Assembly (NCBI RefSeq): GCF_000420705.1 | Contig: NZ_ATVL01000006.1 | Location: 186,001-250,000, forward strand | Length of the DNA stretch: 64,000 bases | Direction of reading: 5' to 3' | From: Hymenobacter norwichensis DSM 15439 | Lineage (GTDB): Bacteria > Bacteroidota > Bacteroidia > Cytophagales > Hymenobacteraceae | Shown: in pieces, positions 17,187 to 26,134 of the stretch | Layout: each line of letters starts with the position of its first letter | Numbering within the stretch: the stretch's first letter is position 1 | The notes under the pieces: generated by a model | What the model was told of the DNA's origin: nothing | Databases searched by the model: none | What the model saw: only the letters and a program-made list of their open reading frames with translations | Program-made: the position numbers and the translations under genes

Positions 17187-17882
17187 GTGCCCGATTCGAT
17201 ATCCTCTGACGACTTCCTGGTAGGGCTGGCTGCTGCTCCCTACCAGTTGCAATCTCTGCCGGCCGGCTCCAGTGGGGGCGTGGTTGGCTATGCTGCTCTG
17301 TACTTCCTGCCGGTGGAATCCTTGTTAGCTGACCCGCTTTCGGATGGCTCACGGATTACAGGCAACCTGGCACTGGCTCCGGGTGCGGGCTGGTACGAGC
17401 TGAAGGTGACGCAGAACACCATCAAGTTCGACGAGACGCCCAAGCAAACCCGCGGCGTGACTACTTACACCACCAAGGTGGCGGCCACTCGCGCCCAGAA
17501 TGGCGACGAGGGCGCGGCCCTGCTGGCGCTGGAGGGGCGGCGCTGTCTGGTGATGCTACGTGAGCATAGTGGCCGGCTGCGTCTGGTGGGTAGCCGCGAG
17601 TCGTTTCTGGTATTTCGCTCGGGAAGTGAGGCCAGCAACCCAGGAGCCCGCGCTGGCTTGGACTTTCAATTCAGCAATGAGCTGACCCGGCCTGCGGTCT
17701 ATTACGCTGGGGCGATGCCGGTTATGGGTGGCTCCACAATTAGTGGAGCCGCCCCAGTGGCGGGCGCACCAGCGGGCTTCGTGCAGGTGCTCAACTATAA
17801 AGGAGAATTGATAGCTACCGTGCCGGCCGGCAAGCAATTGGTACTTACCAGCGGCTTCCACATCACTTTACGTGTTTCATAA
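17187..17882 (+). CDS. Putative tail or adhesion-associated phage protein
   Basis: 231 residues from GTG. Gly/Ala/Thr-rich and mainly beta, with no Cys clusters or catalytic motif. No family recognised. It heads a tight run ending in a tail spike (next starts are 8, 3 and 0 bp after the previous stops), so a structural role in the adsorption apparatus is likely. An alternative is a baseplate-like capping protein. Confidence 0.6.
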   Translation: MPDSISSDDFLVGLAAAPYQLQSLPAGSSGGVVGYAALYFLPVESLLADPLSDGSRITGNLALAPGAGWYELKVTQNTIKFDETPKQTRGVTTYTTKVAATRAQNGDEGAALLALEGRRCLVMLREHSGRLRLVGSRESFLVFRSGSEASNPGARAGLDFQFSNELTRPAVYYAGAMPVMGGSTISGAAPVAGAPAGFVQVLNYKGELIATVPAGKQLVLTSGFHITLRVS

Positions 17883-17890
17883 TTATAACA

Positions 17891-19360
17891 ATGCGCCTTA
17901 GCAAAAAGGAGTTTATTGACAAATACGCGCTGGTATTTGCCCCGAATGCCTTCGAGAAAATTAGAGAAGACTCGTTTCAGGAGTTTGCGGTCGATATCGC
18001 CGATCTGACGGCCCCCGATCCGGTAGTGGAGGTAAGTGCCGAGCAGCTGCGTGGCCTGGTGGCGGGCCTGGCGCTGACCGAGTTTCAGCTCTACCGGATT
18101 ATCGACCGCTCGGATGCCAACAACCTGAGCCTGCCATCGGTGCGGGTGCGGGCCTATTCTCCTTCCGCTTTGGCCAGTGCCGATGCCTACGAGGAGGCTG
18201 CTGGGGGCAACCTGATTCCGGTGTTGTACAACCTAGCCAACGATACTACCACGCCGCGGGAGTCGGCAGGTATTCAGCCCTGGCAGGCGGGTGCGTACCC
18301 GGCCGGCCGCATCGTGAGCACCGCGAATACCGATAAAGAGCAGGTGCTGTTCTACGCCAAGCAAGCCATTGGTAACAGTACTTCTGCCCCTGGCACCTTT
18401 GCTAACAGCGGCCAGTATTGGGGCCGGGTGGCCCTTACGCCCGCCGAGGTGGATGCCGCCATCAAGAAGCTGGTTGTTGTTTTCCAAAAGTTTGAAAAGA
18501 CGGATGACCATCCGGAGCTACTCACCCAGCGGGCCACCGACGAGTACTTGCTGGCTGAAATAAAGGCCCTGAAAGAAACCGTCAAAAATATGGGTGGGCA
18601 GACCATTCCGGGCAAGCCCGATGATGCGCGAGTCGACGACGTGAGCGACACTTTCAGTGCGAAGCTGGTACCAGGCTTTCCGGCACTGGTGGAATATGAA
18701 GGCTTTGGTTTTCCAGGCGAGGCGGGTATTGTGCCGCTCAGCTCGGATAATGCCTACGTGCAGGGCGGGTACATCTACCTGAAGGGCCTTGCGGGTCCGA
18801 TTGGTATTGGCGAGGTGGGGTTTCGGGTGGCCGCCAGTGGTAGCCGCCCGTCCGGGCCATTCGCTACCAACCCGGTGTCCTTCACTGGTTCGGTTGTCAT
18901 TACGCCACCAACCCCCATCATTTATACGGCTACGCTCCAGAGCTATACGGCGCGTTGCGGCAGTGACAAGCCAGGTACAGGAACCGATGTTACGCGCACA
19001 AATAGCACGGAAACCAGCACGGTAAGCCAAGCGGATGCCAATGCGAAAGCGCTGGCGGTGGCTACTCAGGACGCCAAGAATGCTATCACCTGTCAGGTAG
19101 CGCCCACGGTGTACGATAACACCATTTCGGCAGGGCAGACTGTGAAGGGCGTTACGCTGGGTGCTCAGCAAGGGGCCACACTGGAATTCAACAATGCCAC
19201 CGGCTCCGATAACAGCCCGGCCACGATGGCACTGTGGCTCAATAATGCGCAGGTAGCCTCCGTGCCCTATGAAAATTACTATACCGGCAAGCCCTTCCGC
19301 TTCGCGCTGAACGGCCAGAAATACACGAAAAACTTTGCGGCGGGCCGCGTTGACCTCTAA
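17891..19360 (+). CDS. Phage structural protein with a DUF5977-like repeat
   Basis: 489 residues. Helical N-terminal half with a charged segment (about 180-235), then beta-rich C-terminal regions. Around 340-395 a segment with TSTVSQADANAKALAVATQ and paired Cys residues resembles the DUF5977 repeat found in surface and tail proteins of Bacteroidota, where S-x-A-DA-A-A spacing and a terminal Cys are typical. Together with the next two genes it probably builds a tail fibre or receptor-binding structure. The exact role is unknown. Confidence 0.65.
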   Translation: MRLSKKEFIDKYALVFAPNAFEKIREDSFQEFAVDIADLTAPDPVVEVSAEQLRGLVAGLALTEFQLYRIIDRSDANNLSLPSVRVRAYSPSALASADAYEEAAGGNLIPVLYNLANDTTTPRESAGIQPWQAGAYPAGRIVSTANTDKEQVLFYAKQAIGNSTSAPGTFANSGQYWGRVALTPAEVDAAIKKLVVVFQKFEKTDDHPELLTQRATDEYLLAEIKALKETVKNMGGQTIPGKPDDARVDDVSDTFSAKLVPGFPALVEYEGFGFPGEAGIVPLSSDNAYVQGGYIYLKGLAGPIGIGEVGFRVAASGSRPSGPFATNPVSFTGSVVITPPTPIIYTATLQSYTARCGSDKPGTGTDVTRTNSTETSTVSQADANAKALAVATQDAKNAITCQVAPTVYDNTISAGQTVKGVTLGAQQGATLEFNNATGSDNSPATMALWLNNAQVASVPYENYYTGKPFRFALNGQKYTKNFAAGRVDL

Positions 19361-19363
19361 ACA

Positions 19364-19879
19364 ATGGCAAACGAAATAACTGAATTCGGGCAGATTGTGA
19401 CCTATGGCGGGTCGCAGCTCACGTTGGCAGGCTCGGACCTAGCCAGCAAAATAAACTCGCTCTTAGTGCGCGAAGGCAGCGGCAGCGGGCGCGGATGGCG
19501 ACTCTTCGATTCCGCACAGGCCAGTTTTCTCAACACGAAAACGGTGCTCAATCCTGGCGACGTGGTGCTGGTGAATGCCAAATCGGTCCCGATAGATTTC
19601 CCGGTGCAAACCACGTCTGGCGGTGGCGGGTCGGACACTATTGTCCTAAATGGTCCTTCTGGAGAGACAACCACAGAATTCGAGGAAACCTACACGGCCA
19701 CTAGCACGGCTACGCCTACCAGTGCCTTCTCTTCCGGAGCGGGTACTATCGAGCTCTATATCAATGGGTCGTGGGGCGCACTTCCGGCTTCCATACCTAG
19801 TGGCACTCCTTTCGGGGTACGGGTACAGCACCCTAATTCTGCTCCTTTCTCTGCAATTCTAACGCTTACTTACGCATAA
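19364..19879 (+). CDS. Small beta-rich tail-fibre-region protein
   Basis: 171 residues, Ser/Thr/Gly-rich, no family recognised. A Gly/Ser linker (about 88-95) separates two beta-rich parts, and the C terminus reads like a small beta-sandwich domain. Its stop overlaps the start of the spike gene (TAATG), so the two are translated together. It may be a fibre connector or a spike chaperone. Confidence 0.55.
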   Translation: MANEITEFGQIVTYGGSQLTLAGSDLASKINSLLVREGSGSGRGWRLFDSAQASFLNTKTVLNPGDVVLVNAKSVPIDFPVQTTSGGGGSDTIVLNGPSGETTTEFEETYTATSTATPTSAFSSGAGTIELYINGSWGALPASIPSGTPFGVRVQHPNSAPFSAILTLTYA

Positions 19880-21690
19880 TGGCAACGCTAACTGCTACCC
19901 GAAAAACTACTAGCTCCGGCTCCGGCAACAGCCAGTGGGCTACCAAAAAATTAACGGACTACGGCGTTACGCCTAACTCTAGTGCAGCGCAAATTACCGC
20001 CGCTATTCATCAAGCACAGGCCGATGCTGCCAACTCGACGGCCGTGGGTGGTGGCGTGCTGATAGGACCGGGCAAATGGCCGGTGACTAACGTTATATGG
20101 AATCCGGCGGTAAGTGTGAGCGGCGCCGGTCGTCGCAACACGGAGCTGGTAGGCACCACGTCTGGCGTGGTGTTTGGCCGCTCCGGGGAAACACTATTCG
20201 ACTTCCCCGGCGACCTGCGCTCGTTCACCATTAACGGCAACGGCATTGCTGATACCGGGCTGAACGTCACTAAAACGGCGCACTTCAACCACCAGGACTT
20301 AGGTATTTACAACTGCCGGGCGAACGGGGTCTACGGCTTCGGCTGTTTGATAGGAAATTTCGACAACATGGTGGTTGAAAACTGCTATATCGGGGCGGAA
20401 TTTCCCTCTCAGACCGTGGGAGAAATCTACCGCTGCAACCTGATTAATTTCTCTGATTGCGTTTGGCGGCTCAATAAAAAGTGGGCGGTAAAAATTACGG
20501 GTGGCTCCAATAATTCATTCATTGCCAACGAGGCTGGCGGCAACGGAATATTGAACGATTTAAGCACTGGTACATTCTGTATTTTGGATGCCAGCGCCGA
20601 GAAGGAAGGCGTTTCGGTCATTGTCACTGGAGGCTGGAACGAAGGCAACTTCGGCCACTTCTGGTTTTTGGGGGAAACCAAGCACCCTTGTATTGCCAAC
20701 TTTACCGGCTTCACGACGCAATTAGGGGCACCGCAGCACGGGGCGGGCTACGGCCTGTACTTGGAGGGGCGCAACACGGAGCACCGGGTAAACCTGTTCG
20801 GGTGCAGCATGAACGAGCAAGTAGGCTCCGGTGACTTGTACGCCGTGGGGCAGTTCGCCAGCATCTACAATTACAGCAGCATTGTCGGTACAATGGTGCT
20901 GGAAGAAGGCGCCATGTATATTGATGTGAACGGCGTGCTGCAATCTGGTGTCGGCACTGGTGGCGGCGGTACGGGTGGCGGCGGTACTTCCGGCCCGAAA
21001 TCACTGCGTTACGCTAGCGCGGTAAAAGCATCCAACCCGATTTATTACGCGCCGCTGGATGATGCTGGCAACTCGCAGCCGGCCGAGGTAGGCAGTCAGG
21101 CAATGACCATTACCGGCGCGGCCTTGACGCAGCAGCCGGGGCCGTTTTTCAGTGTTGATGCCGCTAGTTATTGCGTGGACTTGGAAGGGGCCAGCAAGAT
21201 TACGGTGCCCATTGACCTCTCGCCTTATAAGGCGGTTGCGCTGGAGTTCTTCACGAAAACCGATGGCGCGGATTCCAGCACCAACTATGGCTCTATTGTC
21301 GAGTACGGAAGCCCGAACTGGGGCGGAAAAAATGGCCGATTTACCTTGTCGCCGTTCGCCGTGCCTTCGGAAAACAGCATTTTCGGCTACCGGATTGCCG
21401 GTGGCGCAGATGGTACCAATCAGCGCGTGGTGCGCTGGGGTACCAGTTGGTATCATTTGGTGATGATAATTGAAGCGGGTTCCCTGAAAGCCTTTATGCT
21501 GAATGGGGTTACCTATCCAATTACCACCAACGAGCCGCTGCCGCAGGATTTGCCCTTCGCCCCCAACGACCTGTTGCAATTTATGAGTGGTTCGGAGCCC
21601 GGAAAACTCGCCCACGTGGCTGTATACGGCGCGGCTAGTATGGCACAGTTGCCAAGCCTTGCCGATTTCCGTCTGCACTACAACGCCTAA
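19879..21690 (+). CDS. Tail spike: beta-helix domain plus LamG-like lectin domain
   Basis: 603 residues. The N-terminal part (about 25-350) has the repetitive short-strand pattern of a right-handed parallel beta-helix as in pectate-lyase-fold spikes, with repeated N-G/C-x-N turns. A Gly-rich linker (about 357-371) leads to a concanavalin/LamG-like domain (about 375-603) containing VALEFFTKTDG, SWYHLVMII and a final VAVYG strand. Such spikes bind and often cleave capsular or O-polysaccharide. Catalytic residues cannot be assigned by eye. The gene ends at a strong terminator and is followed by a surface-modifying acyltransferase. Confidence 0.78.
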   Translation: MATLTATRKTTSSGSGNSQWATKKLTDYGVTPNSSAAQITAAIHQAQADAANSTAVGGGVLIGPGKWPVTNVIWNPAVSVSGAGRRNTELVGTTSGVVFGRSGETLFDFPGDLRSFTINGNGIADTGLNVTKTAHFNHQDLGIYNCRANGVYGFGCLIGNFDNMVVENCYIGAEFPSQTVGEIYRCNLINFSDCVWRLNKKWAVKITGGSNNSFIANEAGGNGILNDLSTGTFCILDASAEKEGVSVIVTGGWNEGNFGHFWFLGETKHPCIANFTGFTTQLGAPQHGAGYGLYLEGRNTEHRVNLFGCSMNEQVGSGDLYAVGQFASIYNYSSIVGTMVLEEGAMYIDVNGVLQSGVGTGGGGTGGGGTSGPKSLRYASAVKASNPIYYAPLDDAGNSQPAEVGSQAMTITGAALTQQPGPFFSVDAASYCVDLEGASKITVPIDLSPYKAVALEFFTKTDGADSSTNYGSIVEYGSPNWGGKNGRFTLSPFAVPSENSIFGYRIAGGADGTNQRVVRWGTSWYHLVMIIEAGSLKAFMLNGVTYPITTNEPLPQDLPFAPNDLLQFMSGSEPGKLAHVAVYGAASMAQLPSLADFRLHYNA

Positions 21691-21714
21691 GTGCCAGCAT
21701 ATGCTGTATTAAGT

Positions 21715-21745
21715 AAAAAGCCCCTTCAGCCTGAAGGGGCTTTTT
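21715..21745 (+). terminator. Terminator after the tail spike
   Basis: Near-perfect 13-bp hairpin A5GCCCCTTCAG/CTGAAGGGGCT5. Confidence 0.92.
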
Positions 21746-21759
21746 GCATTAGGGATATC

Positions 21760-21767
21760 TACCTTTG
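21760..21767 (+). promoter_or_regulatory. -7 box of the acyltransferase gene
   Basis: TACCTTTG is a perfect TAnnTTTG. A TTTG 13 bp upstream is closer than usual for -33. It lacks the GTCC element found at the structural units, which fits a host-type promoter active in the lysogen. Confidence 0.6.
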
Positions 21768-21789
21768 CAACTCATTGTTATCTATATGC

Positions 21790-22944
21790 ATGGAAACATA
21801 TACTGTTGTATCACCAGAGTTATCACAGGTTCCTGCGGCTGTCACCAAGCCTAAGTACGCTTATATTACCAGTCTGCGCGGCCTGGCCATCTTAGGCGTT
21901 ATGCTGGTGCATGTGTCGCAGTTTGGAGCACAAGTTCAGTTTCTGCGCCCGCTACAGGTTGCCCTGCTCGCTAATGGTGCACGTGGTGTACAGCTCTTCT
22001 TCGTTGCTTCAGCACTAACGCTTTACCTGTCGATGAGCAACCGGCGTGGCGAGGAGAAAAACCCAAAAATCAACTTCTTCTTACGCCGCTTCTTCCGAAT
22101 TGCCCCGCTCTACTACCTGGGTATTCTTTACTACGGTGCGATAGTTCCAGTGCACGATGGGCTGCTCTTTTCACCGGCCGAGTACGTCAGTAATCTGCTT
22201 TTCCTAAACTGGCTCAGCCCGTATTACATCAACCACTTAGTGCCTGGTGGATGGAGTATCGCTGTGGAATTTGCCTTCTATGCCATGCTGCCTTGGCTGT
22301 TTCCGTTAGTACGGAATTTGAATCAAGCGGTGAAATTTCTGGTGTTTACCCTTTTGTTTAACACGTTTATTACCTACGTTTTGCGTCATGTGCAGCTGGC
22401 TACTGACACGACGAAGTGGGTTGAGTTTCTCTTCTACTACTTCCCTAGTCAGCTACCCGTTTTCGCTACGGGCATTGTGCTGTACTTTCTGATTCTTACC
22501 AAACAGCGATACCTAAGCGCCCGAACCTTGCTGCTGGGGGCCTTCGTCGTACTCTGTAGCTTCAGCACTGATACGAGCATCGAGGTGGAAACAGGCTTGC
22601 CCTACCTGCCTAAGCATTTCTTCTTCGCCATAGGGTTTCTTTTGTTGGCATGGAGCTTAAGCATTAAGCAATTCTGGCTACTAGTAAATCCTGTGACGCA
22701 CCTGATTGGCCGGCTCAGTTTCAGCCTTTATTTAGGGCATTTCACCGTGCTTTACTTTATGGATAAGTACCATGTAATTGATCCACTTCCCCCAACAGGG
22801 CATATTTCCGCGCTACTTAATTTAAGCATACGCTTTCTTGTTGTGCTGTTCTTTAGTCTGGGCTTAGCATGGATATTGGAACGCTGTATTGAGATTCCAG
22901 GCCAAAAGCTAGGTCAACGTGTAATTGCTTATTTAGAAAAGTAG
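21790..22944 (+). CDS. Membrane O-acyltransferase (acyltransferase family 3), likely lysogenic conversion
   Basis: 385 residues from the ATG giving METYTVVS; the frame is open upstream but crosses a terminator and promoter. About ten hydrophobic segments, with the family signature LRGLAILGVMLVHVS near residues 31-45 (active His) and RRFFRIAPLYYLG near 100-112. OafA/YrhL-type enzymes acetylate O-antigen, capsule or other surface sugars from cytoplasmic acyl-CoA. Carried by a prophage next to its own tail spike, it probably changes the receptor so that related phages cannot adsorb (inference). Confidence 0.88.
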   Translation: METYTVVSPELSQVPAAVTKPKYAYITSLRGLAILGVMLVHVSQFGAQVQFLRPLQVALLANGARGVQLFFVASALTLYLSMSNRRGEEKNPKINFFLRRFFRIAPLYYLGILYYGAIVPVHDGLLFSPAEYVSNLLFLNWLSPYYINHLVPGGWSIAVEFAFYAMLPWLFPLVRNLNQAVKFLVFTLLFNTFITYVLRHVQLATDTTKWVEFLFYYFPSQLPVFATGIVLYFLILTKQRYLSARTLLLGAFVVLCSFSTDTSIEVETGLPYLPKHFFFAIGFLLLAWSLSIKQFWLLVNPVTHLIGRLSFSLYLGHFTVLYFMDKYHVIDPLPPTGHISALLNLSIRFLVVLFFSLGLAWILERCIEIPGQKLGQRVIAYLEK

Positions 22945-23010
22945 CACTAGGTGAGCTTTTGACAACGTTGATTTAATGCATCAATCATAGAATGCTTTCC
23001 AATAAGGTCG

Positions 23011-23018
23011 TAGATTTG
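23011..23018 (+). promoter_or_regulatory. -7 box before a small membrane-protein gene
   Basis: TAGATTTG matches TAnnTTTG and lies 31 bp before the ATG of the small gene. Confidence 0.5.
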
Positions 23019-23049
23019 CACCCGAAAGGTAGATATAAGGGCTGTTGTT

Positions 23050-23217
23050 ATGACGAATCTTCTTAGCGTGGTAGGGTTGAATCGGCGACGTCGGAAGCGC
23101 CGCAAGACCAATAACTCGATTGGTGACATCCGCCGCATCACTGACAAGATAGCCTGGGTGCTGCTCGTCATCGTTTTTGGCTTCCTCGTCTGGGCCGTCT
23201 CCACGTACGGCTGGTAG
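23050..23217 (+). CDS. Small basic single-pass membrane protein
   Basis: 55 residues. A strongly basic stretch RRRRKRRK (12-19) precedes a hydrophobic helix (about 35-51, AWVLLVIVFGFLVWAV) and a short YGW tail. The basic side should stay in the cytoplasm. It has a promoter box before it and a terminator after it, so it is an independent unit between cargo and the head genes. Size and topology fit a holin-like, superinfection-exclusion or small regulatory membrane protein; none can be proven. Confidence 0.6.
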   Translation: MTNLLSVVGLNRRRRKRRKTNNSIGDIRRITDKIAWVLLVIVFGFLVWAVSTYGW

Positions 23218-23241
23218 CTCCAGCTTTGCACTGGAATCATT

Positions 23242-23273
23242 GCCCCCAACCTCCCCAGGCTGGGGCTTTTTTG
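23242..23273 (+). terminator. Terminator before the head module
   Basis: GCCCCCA and TGGGGC-type stem ending in T6, directly followed by the GTCC promoter element. Confidence 0.7.
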
Positions 23274-23274
23274 T

Positions 23275-23309
23275 GTCCTTTTTCGCGCCTTATAGCGCGG
23301 GCAGCTTTG
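23275..23309 (+). promoter_or_regulatory. Phage GTCC-30-CTTTG promoter, copy B
   Basis: GTCCTTTTTCG, then CAGCTTTG with exactly 30 bp from GTCC to CTTTG. It starts the head-gene unit, 22 bp before the ATG. Confidence 0.65.
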
Positions 23310-23331
23310 CATCGATAATTACCCTAATTCG

Positions 23332-24663
23332 ATGCAAGTCAATCATCTTTTGTCCGCTATCCTTCGCTCGCCCTGGGCTATCCAGAGTGAAGCGGTGCTA
23401 GGTTATCTGCCGCAGATTGCGGCTATGCTCAATGGGGAGCGGCTGGCGGTTATACCTGAGCCAGCCGCTCCAGTTGAGGAAAGTGTGGTGTTTGCTGCCG
23501 CTCGTGGGGGCCGTTCCAAGGCCAAGAAGTACGATGACGCCACCGAGGGAGCCGTAGCGGTGCACTCGCTGAAGGGCGTGATGATGAAGCAGGATCAGAT
23601 TGGCCTGTGCACCGACGTGCCTGGCACTGCCTCGTTGCTGCGGGCCATGCAGGCCGCTGACAGCCACGATAATGTTATCGGCCATTTACTCGATATCGAT
23701 TCGGGTGGTGGCGCAGTGGATGGCACGGCAGAGTTTGCGGCCGGCCTGGCTGCTCTGACCAAGCCCGTTGTCGCGTACTCGGATGGCATGATTGGTTCGG
23801 CGGCCGTATGGGCAGCCGTTTCGTGCCGCGAAATCATCCTCAACAACGAGACCTGCCGCATCGGCTCGATTGGCGTAATGGCCTCTATTCAGGACATCAA
23901 GCCCGCGCTGGAGAAGCTGGGCGTGAAGTTCCACGACATGGTCGCCGATGGCTCCGAGGATAAGAACTCCGACTTCTTCTCCGCTCTGGCCGGCGACTAC
24001 AAGCCTTACAAGGCCAACGTGCTCAATCCGCTACGTGCTCACTTTCACGAGCATGTGAAGTCGGCCCTGGGGGAGCGACTCAACCCCAAAACCAGCGAGA
24101 AAGCCCTGAAAGGGGGGATGTTCTTCGCTTCCGAAGCCAAAGACATGGGCCTGATCACTGCGGTCGGCCCCTTTGATTTTGCCGTGCAGCGGGTGTTTGC
24201 CCTGGCTGAAGGCACCGATGACGCCCCGGATCAGGGCGACAATACCCAAGCCAACCATTCAAATTCTAACACCATGTTCGGAAAGAACAAGTTTCCGGCC
24301 GTCGCCGCTCTGGCCGGCCTCGCAGCTGCGGCCCTAACGCCCGCACTGGTATCTGCCGCCAACGACGAGTTGGAGGCCCAAGGCATTACGGGTGCTGCGC
24401 TGATTAGCGCCACCGACTTCAATGCCCTCGACACTGCTGCCACCGCGCACAAAGCCAACACCGAAGCCCTGAAGGCAGCCGGTGTTGACTCGATTGAGGC
24501 ATTGGTAAAGCAGCGCGACGAAGCCGTAGCCAAAGCCGACGAGTACGGCGACCAGCCAGGTGCTCTGCCGACCGGCTCGACCAAGGAGAAATCTGACATC
24601 GAGGAGGACGGCAACGACCCGCAGTCGCTGGTGGATGCCCTGCACGCCAAGATGCTCGGCTAG
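23332..24663 (+). CDS. S49-family head maturation protease with C-terminal scaffold region
   Basis: 443 residues. Residues about 65-290 are a SppA/ClpP-fold S49 peptidase: LKGVMMKQD, the glycine-rich IDSGGGAVDGT turn, the nucleophile-type GMIGSAAVW and SIGVMAS. It should cleave scaffold and capsid during prohead maturation. Residues from about 315 form a charged, helical, Ala-rich tail typical of a scaffolding protein. An in-frame ATG at 24274 with an A-rich upstream stretch could give this scaffold separately, as in lambda C/Nu3. The major capsid gene follows. Confidence 0.85.
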   Translation: MQVNHLLSAILRSPWAIQSEAVLGYLPQIAAMLNGERLAVIPEPAAPVEESVVFAAARGGRSKAKKYDDATEGAVAVHSLKGVMMKQDQIGLCTDVPGTASLLRAMQAADSHDNVIGHLLDIDSGGGAVDGTAEFAAGLAALTKPVVAYSDGMIGSAAVWAAVSCREIILNNETCRIGSIGVMASIQDIKPALEKLGVKFHDMVADGSEDKNSDFFSALAGDYKPYKANVLNPLRAHFHEHVKSALGERLNPKTSEKALKGGMFFASEAKDMGLITAVGPFDFAVQRVFALAEGTDDAPDQGDNTQANHSNSNTMFGKNKFPAVAALAGLAAAALTPALVSAANDELEAQGITGAALISATDFNALDTAATAHKANTEALKAAGVDSIEALVKQRDEAVAKADEYGDQPGALPTGSTKEKSDIEEDGNDPQSLVDALHAKMLG

Positions 24664-24722
24664 TATTACGCTACCCTCAGTCTATCAATTTTTCATTTAT
24701 CACTCTCTACTAGTCCTATCCA

Positions 24723-25682
24723 ATGGCTTTAGAAATTACCGACGTAGTAGCTCAGTTTGGTGCTTACTACCTCAACCAGGGCCAGAACCTGACCCGTTTG
24801 TACACCTTGCTGCGTTCGGCCACGACGACCGAGAGCCTGTTCACGCCGGTTAACACCGACGACACCATCTGGCGGGCTGCCAAGGCGCTGTTCACTCGCG
24901 TAGTGCAGCCCTTCCAGAAGCAGTTCACCCCGCTGGCCAGCGTGAAGTTCGTGCCCGTAGAAATCCGCCAGTTCAAGATGAAGGTGGATGCTCAGGAGTA
25001 TCCAGACGAGTTAGAGTCTAGCTGGTTGGGTTTCCTCGACGGCGACGACATCGACCGTAAGACGTGGCCTTTCGTGCGCTGGTACGTGGAAGTGTACCTG
25101 ATTCCGCAGATCAAGCAGGACATCGAGTACAACGAAATTTTCCAAGGCTCTTATGTGGCTCCGACCACTGGTACGCCTGGCGCAGCTGGCACGTCGATGG
25201 ATGGCTTGAAAAAGACCATTAACGGCCACATCACGGCCGGCCGCATCACGCCTATCACCACCGGCGCGTTGGAAATCACCAACCCTGAAGCTCTGGTGGA
25301 GCAGTTCGAAGCGTTTGCCGACGGCATCCACAAGGACTACTGGAGCATCCCGATGACCTTGGGTACTTCGGAAACGGTAGCGCGGGCCTTCCTGCGCGGC
25401 CAGGAGCGTAAGTACGGCAAGAACACTGGCGGTGGTGCGCTGGGCCTGCAGATCAACAACACCAACATCACGGTGGCTGGTGTGCCTTCTCACCGCGATA
25501 CGCAGAAGATCTGGTGCACGCCCAAGGGCAACGCCATCATGCTGCGCAAGCGCATCCAGAACCAGACGAAAGTTCAGGTGGAGAGCGTGGACCGCTTGCT
25601 GAAGTTGTTCACCGACTTTAGCATGGGTATCGGTTTCATCATCCCCGAAATCGTCTTCACCAACGACCGCGAGCTGGTCTAG
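24723..25682 (+). CDS. Major capsid protein (predicted)
   Basis: 319 residues of balanced alpha/beta composition with no export signal, directly after the protease-scaffold gene, the usual place for the capsid gene. Codon use is the most uniform and GC-ending in the prophage, as expected for the most abundant virion protein. No specific family motif was recognised by eye, so the call rests on position, size and composition. An HK97-type fold is expected. Confidence 0.75.
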   Translation: MALEITDVVAQFGAYYLNQGQNLTRLYTLLRSATTTESLFTPVNTDDTIWRAAKALFTRVVQPFQKQFTPLASVKFVPVEIRQFKMKVDAQEYPDELESSWLGFLDGDDIDRKTWPFVRWYVEVYLIPQIKQDIEYNEIFQGSYVAPTTGTPGAAGTSMDGLKKTINGHITAGRITPITTGALEITNPEALVEQFEAFADGIHKDYWSIPMTLGTSETVARAFLRGQERKYGKNTGGGALGLQINNTNITVAGVPSHRDTQKIWCTPKGNAIMLRKRIQNQTKVQVESVDRLLKLFTDFSMGIGFIIPEIVFTNDRELV

Positions 25683-25771
25683 TGAAACCCGACGCGCCGG
25701 CACCCGACTAGGGTGCTGGCTAACGTCATTTGAGTGCTTTCCCATCCTTTCATTGTCAATACGCCACGATC

Positions 25772-26080
25772 ATGGCCCAAGAGACCCCAGAACAAATCAT
25801 TGCCCGCTTAGAGGCTGAAAACGCGAAGCTGAAGCAGGAAAACACCGAAGCCGGTGAGGCTATCGGTGAACTGAACGAGAAGCTGGCGAATGCCGAAGCC
25901 GTTGCTCCCGAGAAAGTTATCGTGACGCACGAAAAGGTGCAATACCAGGTGTTGGCTCCCAAGTTCCAGCACAAAGGCCAGGTAATCGAAGCCAAAGACC
26001 TCCAAGGCAACAAAGAGGTGCTGGCCGAGCTGGTGAAGGCCGAGTCCGGCTTGCTGGCTAAGGTTGAAGCCAAAAAGTAA
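25772..26080 (+). CDS. Small coiled-coil head-region protein
   Basis: 102 residues from the ATG giving MAQETPEQ. Residues 5-50 form a Glu/Lys/Ala coiled coil, followed by a small beta-rich part (VIVTHEKVQYQVLAPKFQHKG, about 50-70). No family recognised. It lies between capsid and the tail-tube-like gene, so a head decoration, completion or connector role is plausible. Confidence 0.65.
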   Translation: MAQETPEQIIARLEAENAKLKQENTEAGEAIGELNEKLANAEAVAPEKVIVTHEKVQYQVLAPKFQHKGQVIEAKDLQGNKEVLAELVKAESGLLAKVEAKK

Positions 26081-26134
26081 GCCCGCGTCAGCAGGCTGAA
26101 TTCTTAGGTTTTATAAGTCAATCCGATTCGAATT

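Noticed and set aside
17187..21690. Diversity-generating retroelement acting on the tail spike
   Set aside because: No reverse transcriptase gene and no repeated template region were found in the window.
22947..23312. 121-residue minus-strand frame
   Set aside because: It lies opposite the small membrane-protein gene, a promoter box and a terminator, and has a composition typical of an antisense frame.
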